A stretch of DNA of 64,000 nt from Myxococcales bacterium. Its GTDB lineage: Bacteria > Myxococcota_A > UBA796 > GCA-2862545. A model generated the notes under the pieces. The model ran no database searches. It was not told where the DNA came from and saw nothing but the letters and a program-made list of their open reading frames with translations. Both the position numbers and the translations under genes were made by a program. The stretch is from the NCBI GenBank assembly GCA_019634415.1, contig JAHQVJ010000247.1, positions 29,518 to 93,517 on the forward strand. The letters run 5' to 3'. Of the stretch, positions 1-7,832 are shown piece after piece (position 1 is the first letter of the stretch; every line of letters starts with the position of its first letter).

Positions 1-2106
1 CGGGCCACCGGCGTTGTCGACGGGCAGGTGGCTCGAGGCGTGGACATCGCGCTCCGCGGGGCGTCCGGGCCGGTGCAACTGCGCGGTGCCGCGCACCTCG
101 AGGGCGCCATTCCCCTCGGAGACGGCGAGTTCTGGAGCACGGGCGCCCCCCTTCGCCTCGTTCCCCTCTCCGCCGACGGCGACGACGCCGAGCGACTGGT
201 CCTCGGTCAGGCCGCCGTGGGGGTGACCGTCGCCGACGACGCGATCGCCATCCAGGCGCGTCTGCGCTGGCGCGCGGCCCGTGGGGAGCTGGGCGCGATC
301 AGCGTGGAGCTGCCCGGTGCAGGTCCCGATCTGGAGATCACCGGCCCCACCCTCGCTCGCTGGGAGCGACAGGGCGACACCGTGCGCGTGGAGCTGGTGT
401 CCGACGACGCCACCGCCGTGGACCTGATGGCGCGCTACACCTCCCCGCTGCCCACGGGCGACGAGGCCCGCGTGCGGCTGGGAGCGCCCTCCCTCGGGGG
501 TGCCTTTCGCACCACCCACGCGCTGCAGGTGGCGCGCGACACCCAGGTGGAGATCGTGCCCGAGGTGGGCGAGCTGCAAGCCGTGGCCGCGTCGCGCCTG
601 CCGTCGTGGGCGACTGGGCTGGTTCGCGGCGCCAACGTGGCTGCCTTCCTGGGAGACGCACGGGAGCCGCGAGCGCTGCAGCTCTACCGGCTCACTCCCG
701 CCAGTCAGCCGCCCACCCTCATCGACGTGGCGCAGTACACCATGGCGACCTCGGAGGACGGCCACGTGCTCCTCCGCGCCCACTACGCGGTTCGCAACGA
801 CCGAGGAGCCGTGCTCCGCGTGACCCCCCCTCCAGGTCTGCAGGTCGTGGCCGTGCGGGTGGCGGGCGAGACCGCGCGTGTGGCTCGGGAGGGTGCCGAC
901 ACCCTGATCCCCCTGGTCAAGTCGGTGGAGACCGTCGAGGGGTTGCTCACCTTCCCCATCGAGGTGGCCTTCCTGGGCCGCACCGAGCGCTGGTCACGCC
1001 GGGAGCAGCGATCCGTGCCGCTGCCTCGGGTGGACGTGGACATCGCGGTGGCACGAGCCACCCTGCACCTACCCCCGCGGTACCGAAGCCGCGCCAAGGT
1101 CGGACGCACCGGCGTGGTGGAGGACTTCACCGAGGGCCAGGGCATCACCTACGGCTTCGCCCTCGGCGACGTGCGTGCCGCCCAAGCCGACGCGTTGTTC
1201 CAGCAGGCCGTGGGTGCGTGGATGGACAACAGCTTCGAGCAAGCTCAGACGCTGGTGACCGAGCTGGATCAGCTGGGCGCCGACAACGAGGACGTGCAGC
1301 GGCTGAAGTCCAACCTCGAGGTGGTGCTGGAGGGCAAGGAATCGGGCAACGTGGCCCAGGCCAGACGCGTGCGCGAGCAGGCGTGGGCCCGGGCGGCAGA
1401 AGACGTGGTCCGGCAGCGATCGATCCTCGACGAAGCCGAGCGGTCGTATTCCTCTGGGGACTACGACAAGGCCGAGGCCGCCTACAAGGAGGCCCTCGAC
1501 ATCGGCGAGAACCTGGTCAAGCTCACCTCCGACGTCGACGAGGTCTCCCAAGAGAACACGGTCCTCCTGGAGAAGATCGCCTCGTCACAGAGGGTCAGGG
1601 CCGAGAAGCGAGCCGCAGAGGAGGTCTCGCGACGAAAGCAGAAGGAGCCTCCGCCTGCACCAGCAATCGTGGAGGAGCCAGAGCCAGAGCCAGAGTCCGC
1701 CGTGGCCTCCGCGCCCCCTCCAGATCCTCCTCCTCCCGACGTCATCGCCGGGGAGTTCGTGATGGAGGTGGAGCTGGAGGAGGGCGAAGAGCTCGCCGTC
1801 TTCGAGGAGGGTGAGCTGGCGGTGATCACCCAGGATCGGCTGGAGATCCGGTTCGACGACGTGGAGATCACGGGCGAGCTGAGCAAGCCCTCAGGCCAGC
1901 TGCTGCTCGACCGCGATCCGTTCGCGGACGACGACCTGGCCCCCAGCGACACGAAGGACTTCCCCCCTGTTCAGGTCACCGCGTCCACCGTGTCGGTCGT
2001 GGTGCCCAGCATCGGAGAACCGGTGCGCTACCAACGACTGCTGCTACCCGCGGGAGGGGCCGACGCCGTGCCCGTTCGCGCGCGGCGCAAGAGGAGAGCG
2101 AGATGA
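1..2106 (+). CDS. Exported/envelope-type beta-rich protein with helical repeat segment (5' end cut by window)
   Basis: The reading frame is open from base 1, so the true start lies upstream; at least 701 residues are visible. I do not recognise a named family. The first ~370 visible residues look like successive beta-sandwich modules. A charged helical stretch follows (TPR or coiled coil, around residues 385-555), then a Pro/Glu-rich linker with PEPEPE-type repeats, then a short acidic beta-rich tail. The last residues contain GEPVRYQRLLLPAGG, which resembles GKPVYFEKLLALDE at the end of the next gene, so the two proteins may share a C-terminal module. The stop overlaps the next start by ATGA, indicating translational coupling. 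With the N-terminus missing, signal peptide and any VIT/VWA-type domain cannot be judged. Function is not assigned. Confidence 0.85.
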   Translation, partial: RATGVVDGQVARGVDIALRGASGPVQLRGAAHLEGAIPLGDGEFWSTGAPLRLVPLSADGDDAERLVLGQAAVGVTVADDAIAIQARLRWRAARGELGAISVELPGAGPDLEITGPTLARWERQGDTVRVELVSDDATAVDLMARYTSPLPTGDEARVRLGAPSLGGAFRTTHALQVARDTQVEIVPEVGELQAVAASRLPSWATGLVRGANVAAFLGDAREPRALQLYRLTPASQPPTLIDVAQYTMATSEDGHVLLRAHYAVRNDRGAVLRVTPPPGLQVVAVRVAGETARVAREGADTLIPLVKSVETVEGLLTFPIEVAFLGRTERWSRREQRSVPLPRVDVDIAVARATLHLPPRYRSRAKVGRTGVVEDFTEGQGITYGFALGDVRAAQADALFQQAVGAWMDNSFEQAQTLVTELDQLGADNEDVQRLKSNLEVVLEGKESGNVAQARRVREQAWARAAEDVVRQRSILDEAERSYSSGDYDKAEAAYKEALDIGENLVKLTSDVDEVSQENTVLLEKIASSQRVRAEKRAAEEVSRRKQKEPPPAPAIVEEPEPEPESAVASAPPPDPPPPDVIAGEFVMEVELEEGEELAVFEEGELAVITQDRLEIRFDDVEITGELSKPSGQLLLDRDPFADDDLAPSDTKDFPPVQVTASTVSVVVPSIGEPVRYQRLLLPAGGADAVPVRARRKRRAR

Positions 2107-3914
2107 GCTTGGTGTTGTTCACGTCGATGATGGCGGTGGCGCAGCCAGCCCCCGAGCAGGTCACCATGACGCTGCCGGAGTTCCTGAAGCTGTACGAGGC
2201 CAGCAAGGACCGCCCCGCCAAGCCAGAGGCTCCGCGGCAGTTCGCCCTGTCGTCGGCGACGTACACGGGCCGCGTGGTGCTCGACGACGGGGAGCCCACC
2301 TCCGCCGTCTTCCGGGCGCGCTTTCGCGTGGAGAACCTGCGCGAGCGCGGCTTCTGGGTGCGGGTGCCCTTGCTGCCGGCCGCGGTGGCCGTGCGCTCCG
2401 CCTCCCTCGGGGGAGCGGACGCGCCGCTGGTGCTCGAGGGGGGAAACTACACGCTCGTGACCGATCGACCCGGCGCGTTCGACGTGACCGTGGAGTTCGC
2501 CGCTGCCGTGCAGGCCCGCGACGGCTCCAACGGCTTCACGTTCCCCTTGATGGGCTCGGGCGCCACGGATCTGTCCCTGACGGTGCCGGCGTCGGACGCG
2601 CTGGACTTCGAGATCGACAACGCCAAGCTGAAGTCCGACCGTCGCGTGGGGGACGCGCGAGTGGTGGAGGCCACCCTGCCGGCCACTGGCTCGCTGTCCG
2701 TGTGGTGGCAGCGCGAGATCCCCGAGGTGGAGGCGCAGGACGCGCGCATCTACAGCCAGGTGCACACGCTGGTGGGCGTGGGCGACGGACTGCTCACGAG
2801 CCGCGTGACGCTGCAGAACACCATCCTGTTCTCGGGAGTGGACGAGATCCGAGCCAAGGTGCCCCCGACCATGACCGTGATCGACGTGACGGGCGCGGGC
2901 CTGCGGGACTGGTCGGTGGACGACGCCGGGGAGCTCACGGCGCAGCTGAACTACGCAGCGGAGGGCTCGTACACCCTCACCCTCGAGCTCGAGAAGGTGC
3001 TGGCTGCCGGCGAGCCCGTACAGGTGCCCCTGGTGGAGCCGCTGGGGGTGGAGCGCTCCAAGGGCTTCGTGGGGGTGCAGCCGCTGTCCAACGTGGAGCT
3101 CACGGCGGGCGCCTTGAGTGGCGCCACGGCGGTGGACGTCCGCGTGCTGCCCGCCAGCATCCTCGGCGTCACCGGCCAGCCCGTGCTGCTGGGCTTCAAG
3201 TACCTCGGAGGTCAGCCCTCGATTCCGCTTCAGGTCACCGACCATCCCGAGGTGGACGTGCTGGTGACGCTGGTGGACCAGGCCAACGCCACCACCATGT
3301 TCACCAAGGACGGACGGCGCCTCACCTCGGTGCGCTACCAGGTGCGCAACAACCGTCGTCAGTTCCTGCGCCTGCGGCTCCCCACCGATGCCACCCTGTG
3401 GAGCGCCGCGGTGGGAGGACGCTCGGTACAGCCCGCCATGTCCACCGACGGGGATCTGCTGGTCCCGCTCGTCCGCTCCCAGGCCGCCGGTGGCTCCCTG
3501 GCGGCGTTCGACGTGGAGGTGGTCTACGTGGAGTCCGGCCGGCCTCCAGGGTCCAACGGTCGGGGTCGCTTCGAGGCTCAGCTGCCCACCGCCGACGCCC
3601 CCACCACCTGGGTCGGCTGGACGGTGTTCGCCCCCAACGAGGCGAAGGTCCCCAAGCGCACCCGCGATGGCTCCATGCGTCGGGTCGCCGGTCTGTCTCG
3701 CCCACCTGCCGCCGCCGCCGTGCACAACGTGGCTGCGCAGGCCGCGCAGGCCCAGGCGGCGGGAGCCGCGCTCGGTGCGTCGGGGGGGCTCGGAGAGGGG
3801 GCAGCGCCCGTGAAGGTGAGCCTGCCCACGGATGGCAAGCCCGTCTACTTCGAGAAGCTGCTCGCGTTGGACGAGCGCCTGTGGGTGGCCTTCAACTACA
3901 GTGGGTTGAAGTAG
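2103..3914 (+). CDS. Exported beta-rich hypothetical protein, partner of the upstream gene
   Basis: 603 residues, starting at the ATG that overlaps the previous stop (ATGA). The N-terminus MSLVLFTSMMAVAQPAP is a short, uncharged signal peptide, probably cleaved after AVA. The mature protein is rich in Val/Thr/Leu strands and looks like several beta-sandwich domains. A low-complexity Ala/Gln stretch (about residues 540-560) precedes the last segment. That last segment carries GKPVYFEKLLALDERLW, echoing the C-terminus of the upstream protein. No catalytic motif is visible. The overlap and the shared C-terminal motif suggest the two products work together in the envelope, perhaps as subunits of one complex. 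This is inference; I cannot name the family. Confidence 0.85.
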   Translation: MSLVLFTSMMAVAQPAPEQVTMTLPEFLKLYEASKDRPAKPEAPRQFALSSATYTGRVVLDDGEPTSAVFRARFRVENLRERGFWVRVPLLPAAVAVRSASLGGADAPLVLEGGNYTLVTDRPGAFDVTVEFAAAVQARDGSNGFTFPLMGSGATDLSLTVPASDALDFEIDNAKLKSDRRVGDARVVEATLPATGSLSVWWQREIPEVEAQDARIYSQVHTLVGVGDGLLTSRVTLQNTILFSGVDEIRAKVPPTMTVIDVTGAGLRDWSVDDAGELTAQLNYAAEGSYTLTLELEKVLAAGEPVQVPLVEPLGVERSKGFVGVQPLSNVELTAGALSGATAVDVRVLPASILGVTGQPVLLGFKYLGGQPSIPLQVTDHPEVDVLVTLVDQANATTMFTKDGRRLTSVRYQVRNNRRQFLRLRLPTDATLWSAAVGGRSVQPAMSTDGDLLVPLVRSQAAGGSLAAFDVEVVYVESGRPPGSNGRGRFEAQLPTADAPTTWVGWTVFAPNEAKVPKRTRDGSMRRVAGLSRPPAAAAVHNVAAQAAQAQAAGAALGASGGLGEGAAPVKVSLPTDGKPVYFEKLLALDERLWVAFNYSGLK

Positions 3915-3999
3915 ATTACCCAGGCGGCGTACCCCGGAGGGTTCCCAAGGAGCCCCCTGGAGGGTAGTACCATCTGGCGCGCTCACACGGATTGACCTG

Positions 4000-4557
4000 A
4001 TGCATGCTGTCCCGATCCTGTTCCTGATGGCCGCCTGCGGCCAGGATGAAAACGCACCCCCACCCCAGATCCTGGGCCTGTGGCAAGTCCACCAGGTCGA
4101 GACCGGCACGGGGGAGCTCGACGGCATGGAGGTCGCCCTGAGGCGATTCCCGGGCTGCACCTGGGCCCGCCAGACGTGGAACTTCACCGAGGACTCCATT
4201 CAGGTCGGCCACGACGTGCTCTGCCCCATTGCCGGCAGCACCACCGACGAGCACGTCGGCTGCGAGGTCTCCGCCGAGGTGGCCGCCAGCTGGGACGAGG
4301 CGGCTGGGATCTGGTCGGTGCAGTCGCCGGTTCGGGCGCGCTCCCGCGCCAAGGGGCTCGAGGGCGACGCCTTCGGCATGCCCACCACCTGCACCGTCGA
4401 GGTCGCAGCAGGCCAGTACCCCGTCGTCCGGATCCGAAGGGAGGACTGGCGCTGGGAGATGCGCGCCCCAGACGGCACGGTACTGCGCCTCAAGATCCCC
4501 GACAGCGACGATCCGGACTTCGTGATGGCCATGCGCGGCAAGGAGGCCTCCCCATGA
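4000..4557 (+). CDS. Small lipoprotein, unknown function
   Basis: 185 residues. MHAVPILFLMAAC is a very short lipoprotein signal with a lipobox-like LMAAC, so Cys13 would be lipidated. The mature part begins with a short linker, then ILGLWQVHQVETGTGEL, which resembles the opening strand of small lipocalin-like or META-like beta-barrel domains. Three further Cys residues (in FPGCTW, VLCPI, VGCEV) could form disulfides. The stop overlaps the next gene's start (ATGA), so the two are co-translated. The next product has a similar 'GRYKVVEV' core after its linker, suggesting distant paralogy. Function is not assigned. Confidence 0.8.
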   Translation: MHAVPILFLMAACGQDENAPPPQILGLWQVHQVETGTGELDGMEVALRRFPGCTWARQTWNFTEDSIQVGHDVLCPIAGSTTDEHVGCEVSAEVAASWDEAAGIWSVQSPVRARSRAKGLEGDAFGMPTTCTVEVAAGQYPVVRIRREDWRWEMRAPDGTVLRLKIPDSDDPDFVMAMRGKEASP

Positions 4558-5366
4558 CGCTTTGCACTCTGCTGATCACCGCCGCCTTCGGTCAGGACCT
4601 GCCCGACGAGCCGCCGCCTCCCGCTCCCACCTCTGGCCATCCCAAGCACGTGATCGTGCCGGATCCCTACGAGGACCAGGAGAAGACGGGCAAGGCGGCC
4701 CCCACGGGAACGACCCGTCGCGCGCGTGCGCGCGCCGAGCCATCGGTCCCCCCGCGGATCGCCCGCAAGACCCCGCGGCCGGTGGAGGGAGATGCTCCCG
4801 ACAACGTGCACGGTCGCTACAAGGTGGTCGAGGTCACCGTGGCCGAGGTCACCGAGGACTTCCCCAACAAGATGGAGCGGGCGGGGCGCGCGCTGAACGA
4901 GGACTGCATCGTCACCCACCAGATCTTCGACTTCGGCGCACTGCCCGAGGCCGAGGAGCTGACGGGCCATCGGCCCTCCGAGATCTCGATGATCAAGATC
5001 CGGCAGTGCGAGGTGGGCGGGCTGGGCAAGTACGCCGACGAGATCGAGATGATCCTGCCCGCGACCTGGGGCAGCGGCGAGGGTCACGCTACCCTGGCGA
5101 TGCCCGATGCCACGGTCATGACGGACTTCGTGCGGCTCCGGCAGCCCACCGAGGGAGACATGCCGACGCCCCCGCAGTGGCTGGCCCCCGACTCCTCCAT
5201 CGACGATGGGGCCTTGAGCTACCGCGTGGTGGCCGAGCGTACCCGGCGCGGCACAGACCAAGCGGTGCTCCATCTGTTCCTGGGAGAGCAGATCCTCCAC
5301 CTCGAGCCCGACGACGGCACGAATCCCCTCGACACGATGGAGCAGGAGGTCGCCGACGGCGGTTAG
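4554..5366 (+). CDS. Exported hypothetical protein, coupled to the preceding lipoprotein
   Basis: 270 residues from the ATG at 4554, which overlaps the upstream TGA; a longer open frame upstream is only a shadow in the previous gene. MTLCTLLITAAFGQDLP looks like a short signal peptide cleaved near AFG. A Pro/Arg-rich linker (about residues 20-75) leads to a globular part starting GRYKVVEVTVAEV, with two Cys residues (EDCIV, RQCEV) that may pair. No known active site is visible. It sits at the end of the + strand exported-protein run and is probably the partner of the 185-residue lipoprotein. Function unknown. Confidence 0.8.
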   Translation: MTLCTLLITAAFGQDLPDEPPPPAPTSGHPKHVIVPDPYEDQEKTGKAAPTGTTRRARARAEPSVPPRIARKTPRPVEGDAPDNVHGRYKVVEVTVAEVTEDFPNKMERAGRALNEDCIVTHQIFDFGALPEAEELTGHRPSEISMIKIRQCEVGGLGKYADEIEMILPATWGSGEGHATLAMPDATVMTDFVRLRQPTEGDMPTPPQWLAPDSSIDDGALSYRVVAERTRRGTDQAVLHLFLGEQILHLEPDDGTNPLDTMEQEVADGG

Positions 5367-5436
5367 CCTCAGCGCAGGGAGGCGACCGATCCAGCCCACC
5401 TACGACCTCGACTGGCATCCGCTGGACGCCGATCTG

Positions 5437-6534
5437 GTGGGTGCGTGGCGATACCAGCACGCGTCGCAGCTGAAGGCCTCGGTGGTGGCTGCCACCACGC
5501 TGGCGGCGTGCCTCGGGTTCCTGCTGATCCCCACGCAGTCGGCGCTGTGGGCAGCGGGCCTGGCGCTGATGGCGGGCGGGGTGCTCGCCATCGTGCTCGC
5601 GTGGCGTCTGCCCACCATGCGGATCCGACGCGCGAGCCAGGACGGCACGCTCACGCGTCCACACATGCGCGTGACCGCTGATCAGGAGGGGCTCGAGCTC
5701 ACGCGAGACGCCTGGCGCAGCCACGTGTCGTGGTCGGCGGTGGAGCGCGTGGTGAGTCGTCCACGCCACGTGTTCGTGCACATCTCCGACGTGCAGGCCA
5801 TCCCCATCCCCCGACGCGTGCTCGGCGATCGCGCCGCGCAGGCGGGGTTCGTGGCTCAGCTTCGGGCTTGGCAGGAGCGCGGAAGCGCCCCCGCGCTGCC
5901 CAGCGATCCCGACGCGGGACGCGACACCTGGGTGCTGCGCTTTCGGTTGGTGAGCGACGACTACGTGCTGTTCGCCCAGGTGGTCCACGCTCAGCACCTC
6001 GGTCGCACGGCAGCCGGATGGGCCCTGCTGGGTGCGCTGACGGCAGGAGTGCTGCTCGCGAGCGCAGAGCCGTGGCGCCAGACGGTGGATCTGGGCGTCG
6101 TCATGCTGATGCTGCTGTTCGCGGGGGGCATCACGGCACTGGGGCTGGCGCCGGCCTGGGTGCCCACCCTGCTCACGCCATGGCTGGTGCGCCGCCAGCT
6201 GCAGCGCTCTCCGGGGCGCATGCCCCGCGGACAGGTCGTGCTGGGCGTGGGCCCCGAGGGAGGCTGGATGCGGACCAGCCAGGGCGTGATCCGGTTCGGG
6301 TGGAGCGACGTGAAGCGGATCCACGCCGACGCCGATCTGGTGCTGCTGATGTTCACGAAGACGGTGGGGGTGCTGATCCCGAGTCGGGCCTTCGAGCCCA
6401 CCACGGATCAGGATCGGTGGGTGGAGCAGGTGGATCGCTGGCGAGACGTGCGGCCTCGGATCTCACCCTCTGCCCCAGAGGGCCCCCCGTCCGTCGAGGT
6501 GCCCTCCGATCCCTTTGCTCCTCCCGCGAGCTGA
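5437..6534 (+). CDS. Membrane protein with two tandem YcxB-like units
   Basis: 365 residues from GTG 5437. Two hydrophobic hairpins (about residues 12-55 and 185-235) are each followed by a soluble segment of the YcxB/bacterial-PH type. In the first (about 70-150) 'GLELTRDAWRSHVSWSAVERV' precedes 'IPIPRRVLG'; in the second (about 260-345) 'GVIRFGWSDVKRI' precedes 'LIPSRAFEP'. The protein therefore appears to be an internal duplication of a 2TM + YcxB module. No SD precedes GTG 5437. The frame stays open upstream, and a good SD (AGGGAGG, 5376-5382) lies 6 nt before an in-frame ATC at 5389, so the true N-terminus may be about 16 residues longer and non-canonical. It converges on the RIO kinase gene. 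Function unknown; YcxB domains are poorly characterised. Confidence 0.8.
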   Translation: MGAWRYQHASQLKASVVAATTLAACLGFLLIPTQSALWAAGLALMAGGVLAIVLAWRLPTMRIRRASQDGTLTRPHMRVTADQEGLELTRDAWRSHVSWSAVERVVSRPRHVFVHISDVQAIPIPRRVLGDRAAQAGFVAQLRAWQERGSAPALPSDPDAGRDTWVLRFRLVSDDYVLFAQVVHAQHLGRTAAGWALLGALTAGVLLASAEPWRQTVDLGVVMLMLLFAGGITALGLAPAWVPTLLTPWLVRRQLQRSPGRMPRGQVVLGVGPEGGWMRTSQGVIRFGWSDVKRIHADADLVLLMFTKTVGVLIPSRAFEPTTDQDRWVEQVDRWRDVRPRISPSAPEGPPSVEVPSDPFAPPAS

Positions 6535-6544
6535 AGCGAGCGTC

Positions 6545-6577
6545 ATCGCGCCAATCAACTCCGTTGATTGGCGCGAT
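6545..6577. terminator. Perfect 15-bp inverted repeat, likely transcription terminator
   Basis: Arms ATCGCGCCAATCAAC and GTTGATTGGCGCGAT are exact reverse complements around a TCC loop. The hairpin begins about 10 bp after the YcxB-like gene's stop. There is no U tract, so it could act as a Rho-type or processing hairpin, or as a bidirectional terminator. A second, imperfect copy lies at 6685-6715 next to the convergent gene's stop. Confidence 0.6.
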
Positions 6578-6684
6578 CGAGCGGAGCGCGCCTGATCCGG
6601 GGTTGCAGTGGGACTGGAACGAGCGAGCGTGCGAGCGAGTGCAGGGAGTACTGCAAGTCCAGGCGCGGAGCGGCAACCTGTAGC

Positions 6685-6715
6685 ACCGCGCCAATCAACC
6701 CGTTGATGGTCGCGA
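6685..6715. terminator. Imperfect copy of the 6545 hairpin, next to the RIO kinase stop
   Basis: The left arm CGCGCCAATCAAC is identical to that of the 6545-6577 hairpin. The right arm GTTGATGGTCGCG matches with a small internal disruption. It lies immediately downstream of the RIO kinase stop on the minus strand, so each of the two convergent genes ends at one copy. The ~107 bp between copies (6578-6684) contains further short inverted segments (for example GGTTGC with GCAACC) and no convincing gene. Confidence 0.5.
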
Positions 6716-7828
6716 TCAGTCGGCGAGCAGCAGGGAGTCCAGATCGTCGAAGGGGTCGTCGTCGTCGGGACCCTTGTCGCGGGAGGGAGGCGGCGGCGGC
6801 GTAGGCTTCGACTCGGCAGCCGCACCCCGACGACGACGACGGCGACGGCGACGGCGCTTGGACCGCCCCTCGGACTCCTCCGCCGCTGGCTCGGGCTCGG
6901 GTGGAACGGGCTGTCCGTCGGGGCCACGGATGGGCTTGGGAGCCGGTCCGTCCCGCACCTTCGGCCGTCGCGCGGGACGCGGCGGTGGAAGGCCCAGCGC
7001 CTCTCGCTTCGCCCGGTTCTCCCGCTCGATCAGCTCGATCTCCTCCAGCAGGCTCATAGTGTTCGACGACTGGGTGGAGCGGCGGAAGCGACCAGTGAGC
7101 CGGGTGTCGGGGAAGAGCTCTCCCCGCTCGTACAGGTCCCACATCTCCTGTGCGTAGCGCGTGCGCCGCAGACGACGGGCGTAGCGCGCCAGGAACTGGG
7201 TGAGGTTGTCGACGTCGCGGATCAGCAGCCGGCGGGCGTTGCGGTTGGCAGCCGGATCCACGGCCTGCGGGAAGTCGATGAGCACGGGTCCGTCGGGGGA
7301 GATGAGCACGTTGAAGTCCGACAGATCGCCGTGCACCACCCCCGCACACAGCATGCGCACGACCTCCTGCAGCAGGTGCTGGAACAGCTCCTCCGCTTCC
7401 TCGGGTCCGAAGGTCAGGTCCACCAGCCGCGGCGCAGGCTGCCCCTCGGCGTCTTGCACCAGCTCCATCACGAGCACGCCATCGACGAAGTCGAAGGGAG
7501 TGGGCACCCGCACGCCAGCGTCGTGCAGGCGATGGATGATGTCGACCTCGGCCACGCGCCAGGCCGCCTCCAGCTCCCTCCGCCCGTAGCGAGAGCGCTT
7601 GTTCATGGCGCGCTGCTGCCGCGTGTTGCGGACCTTCCGCCCCTCCGTGTAGTCCGCGCGGTGCTTGAAGCTGCGCTGCTGCGCCTCCTTGTAGACCTTG
7701 GCCACACGACGCTCGTCCGCGGCCCACACGAGGTACACGTCTGCTTCCTTACCGCTCAACAAGGGGCGGATGACTTCCTGAATCACTCCCTGGTCGACCA
7801 ACGTTTCCAGGGAAGCAGGGGTGCGCAC
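6716..7828 (-). CDS. RIO-family serine/threonine kinase with basic tail
   Basis: 370 residues from GTG at 7828. The first ~250 residues are a RIO-type kinase: glycine-rich GKEADVYLV (26-34), ATP-contacting Lys44 in AKVYK, catalytic loop HGDLSDFNVLI starting His166 with Asp168, and metal-binding LIDFPQAVD near residue 184. RIO kinases are best known from ribosome maturation in archaea and eukaryotes; bacterial members are ATPase/kinases of less clear role. The C-terminal ~120 residues are disordered: Pro-rich, then a run of ten arginines (after RSK), then an acidic end, which may bind RNA or another polyanion. The gene follows the degenerate TldD paralogue by 4 bp and is last in a minus-strand operon. 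Confidence 0.92.
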   Translation of the reverse strand: MRTPASLETLVDQGVIQEVIRPLLSGKEADVYLVWAADERRVAKVYKEAQQRSFKHRADYTEGRKVRNTRQQRAMNKRSRYGRRELEAAWRVAEVDIIHRLHDAGVRVPTPFDFVDGVLVMELVQDAEGQPAPRLVDLTFGPEEAEELFQHLLQEVVRMLCAGVVHGDLSDFNVLISPDGPVLIDFPQAVDPAANRNARRLLIRDVDNLTQFLARYARRLRRTRYAQEMWDLYERGELFPDTRLTGRFRRSTQSSNTMSLLEEIELIERENRAKREALGLPPPRPARRPKVRDGPAPKPIRGPDGQPVPPEPEPAAEESEGRSKRRRRRRRRRRGAAAESKPTPPPPPSRDKGPDDDDPFDDLDSLLLAD

Positions 7829-7832
7829 GTGG

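Noticed and set aside
2028..4199. 723-codon open frame on the minus strand
   Set aside because: His/Gly/Arg-rich antisense shadow of the beta-rich protein gene; no start signal or domain.
6568..6804. Short ORF crossing the twin hairpins
   Set aside because: Covers two inverted repeats and the tail of the RIO kinase; no start signal.
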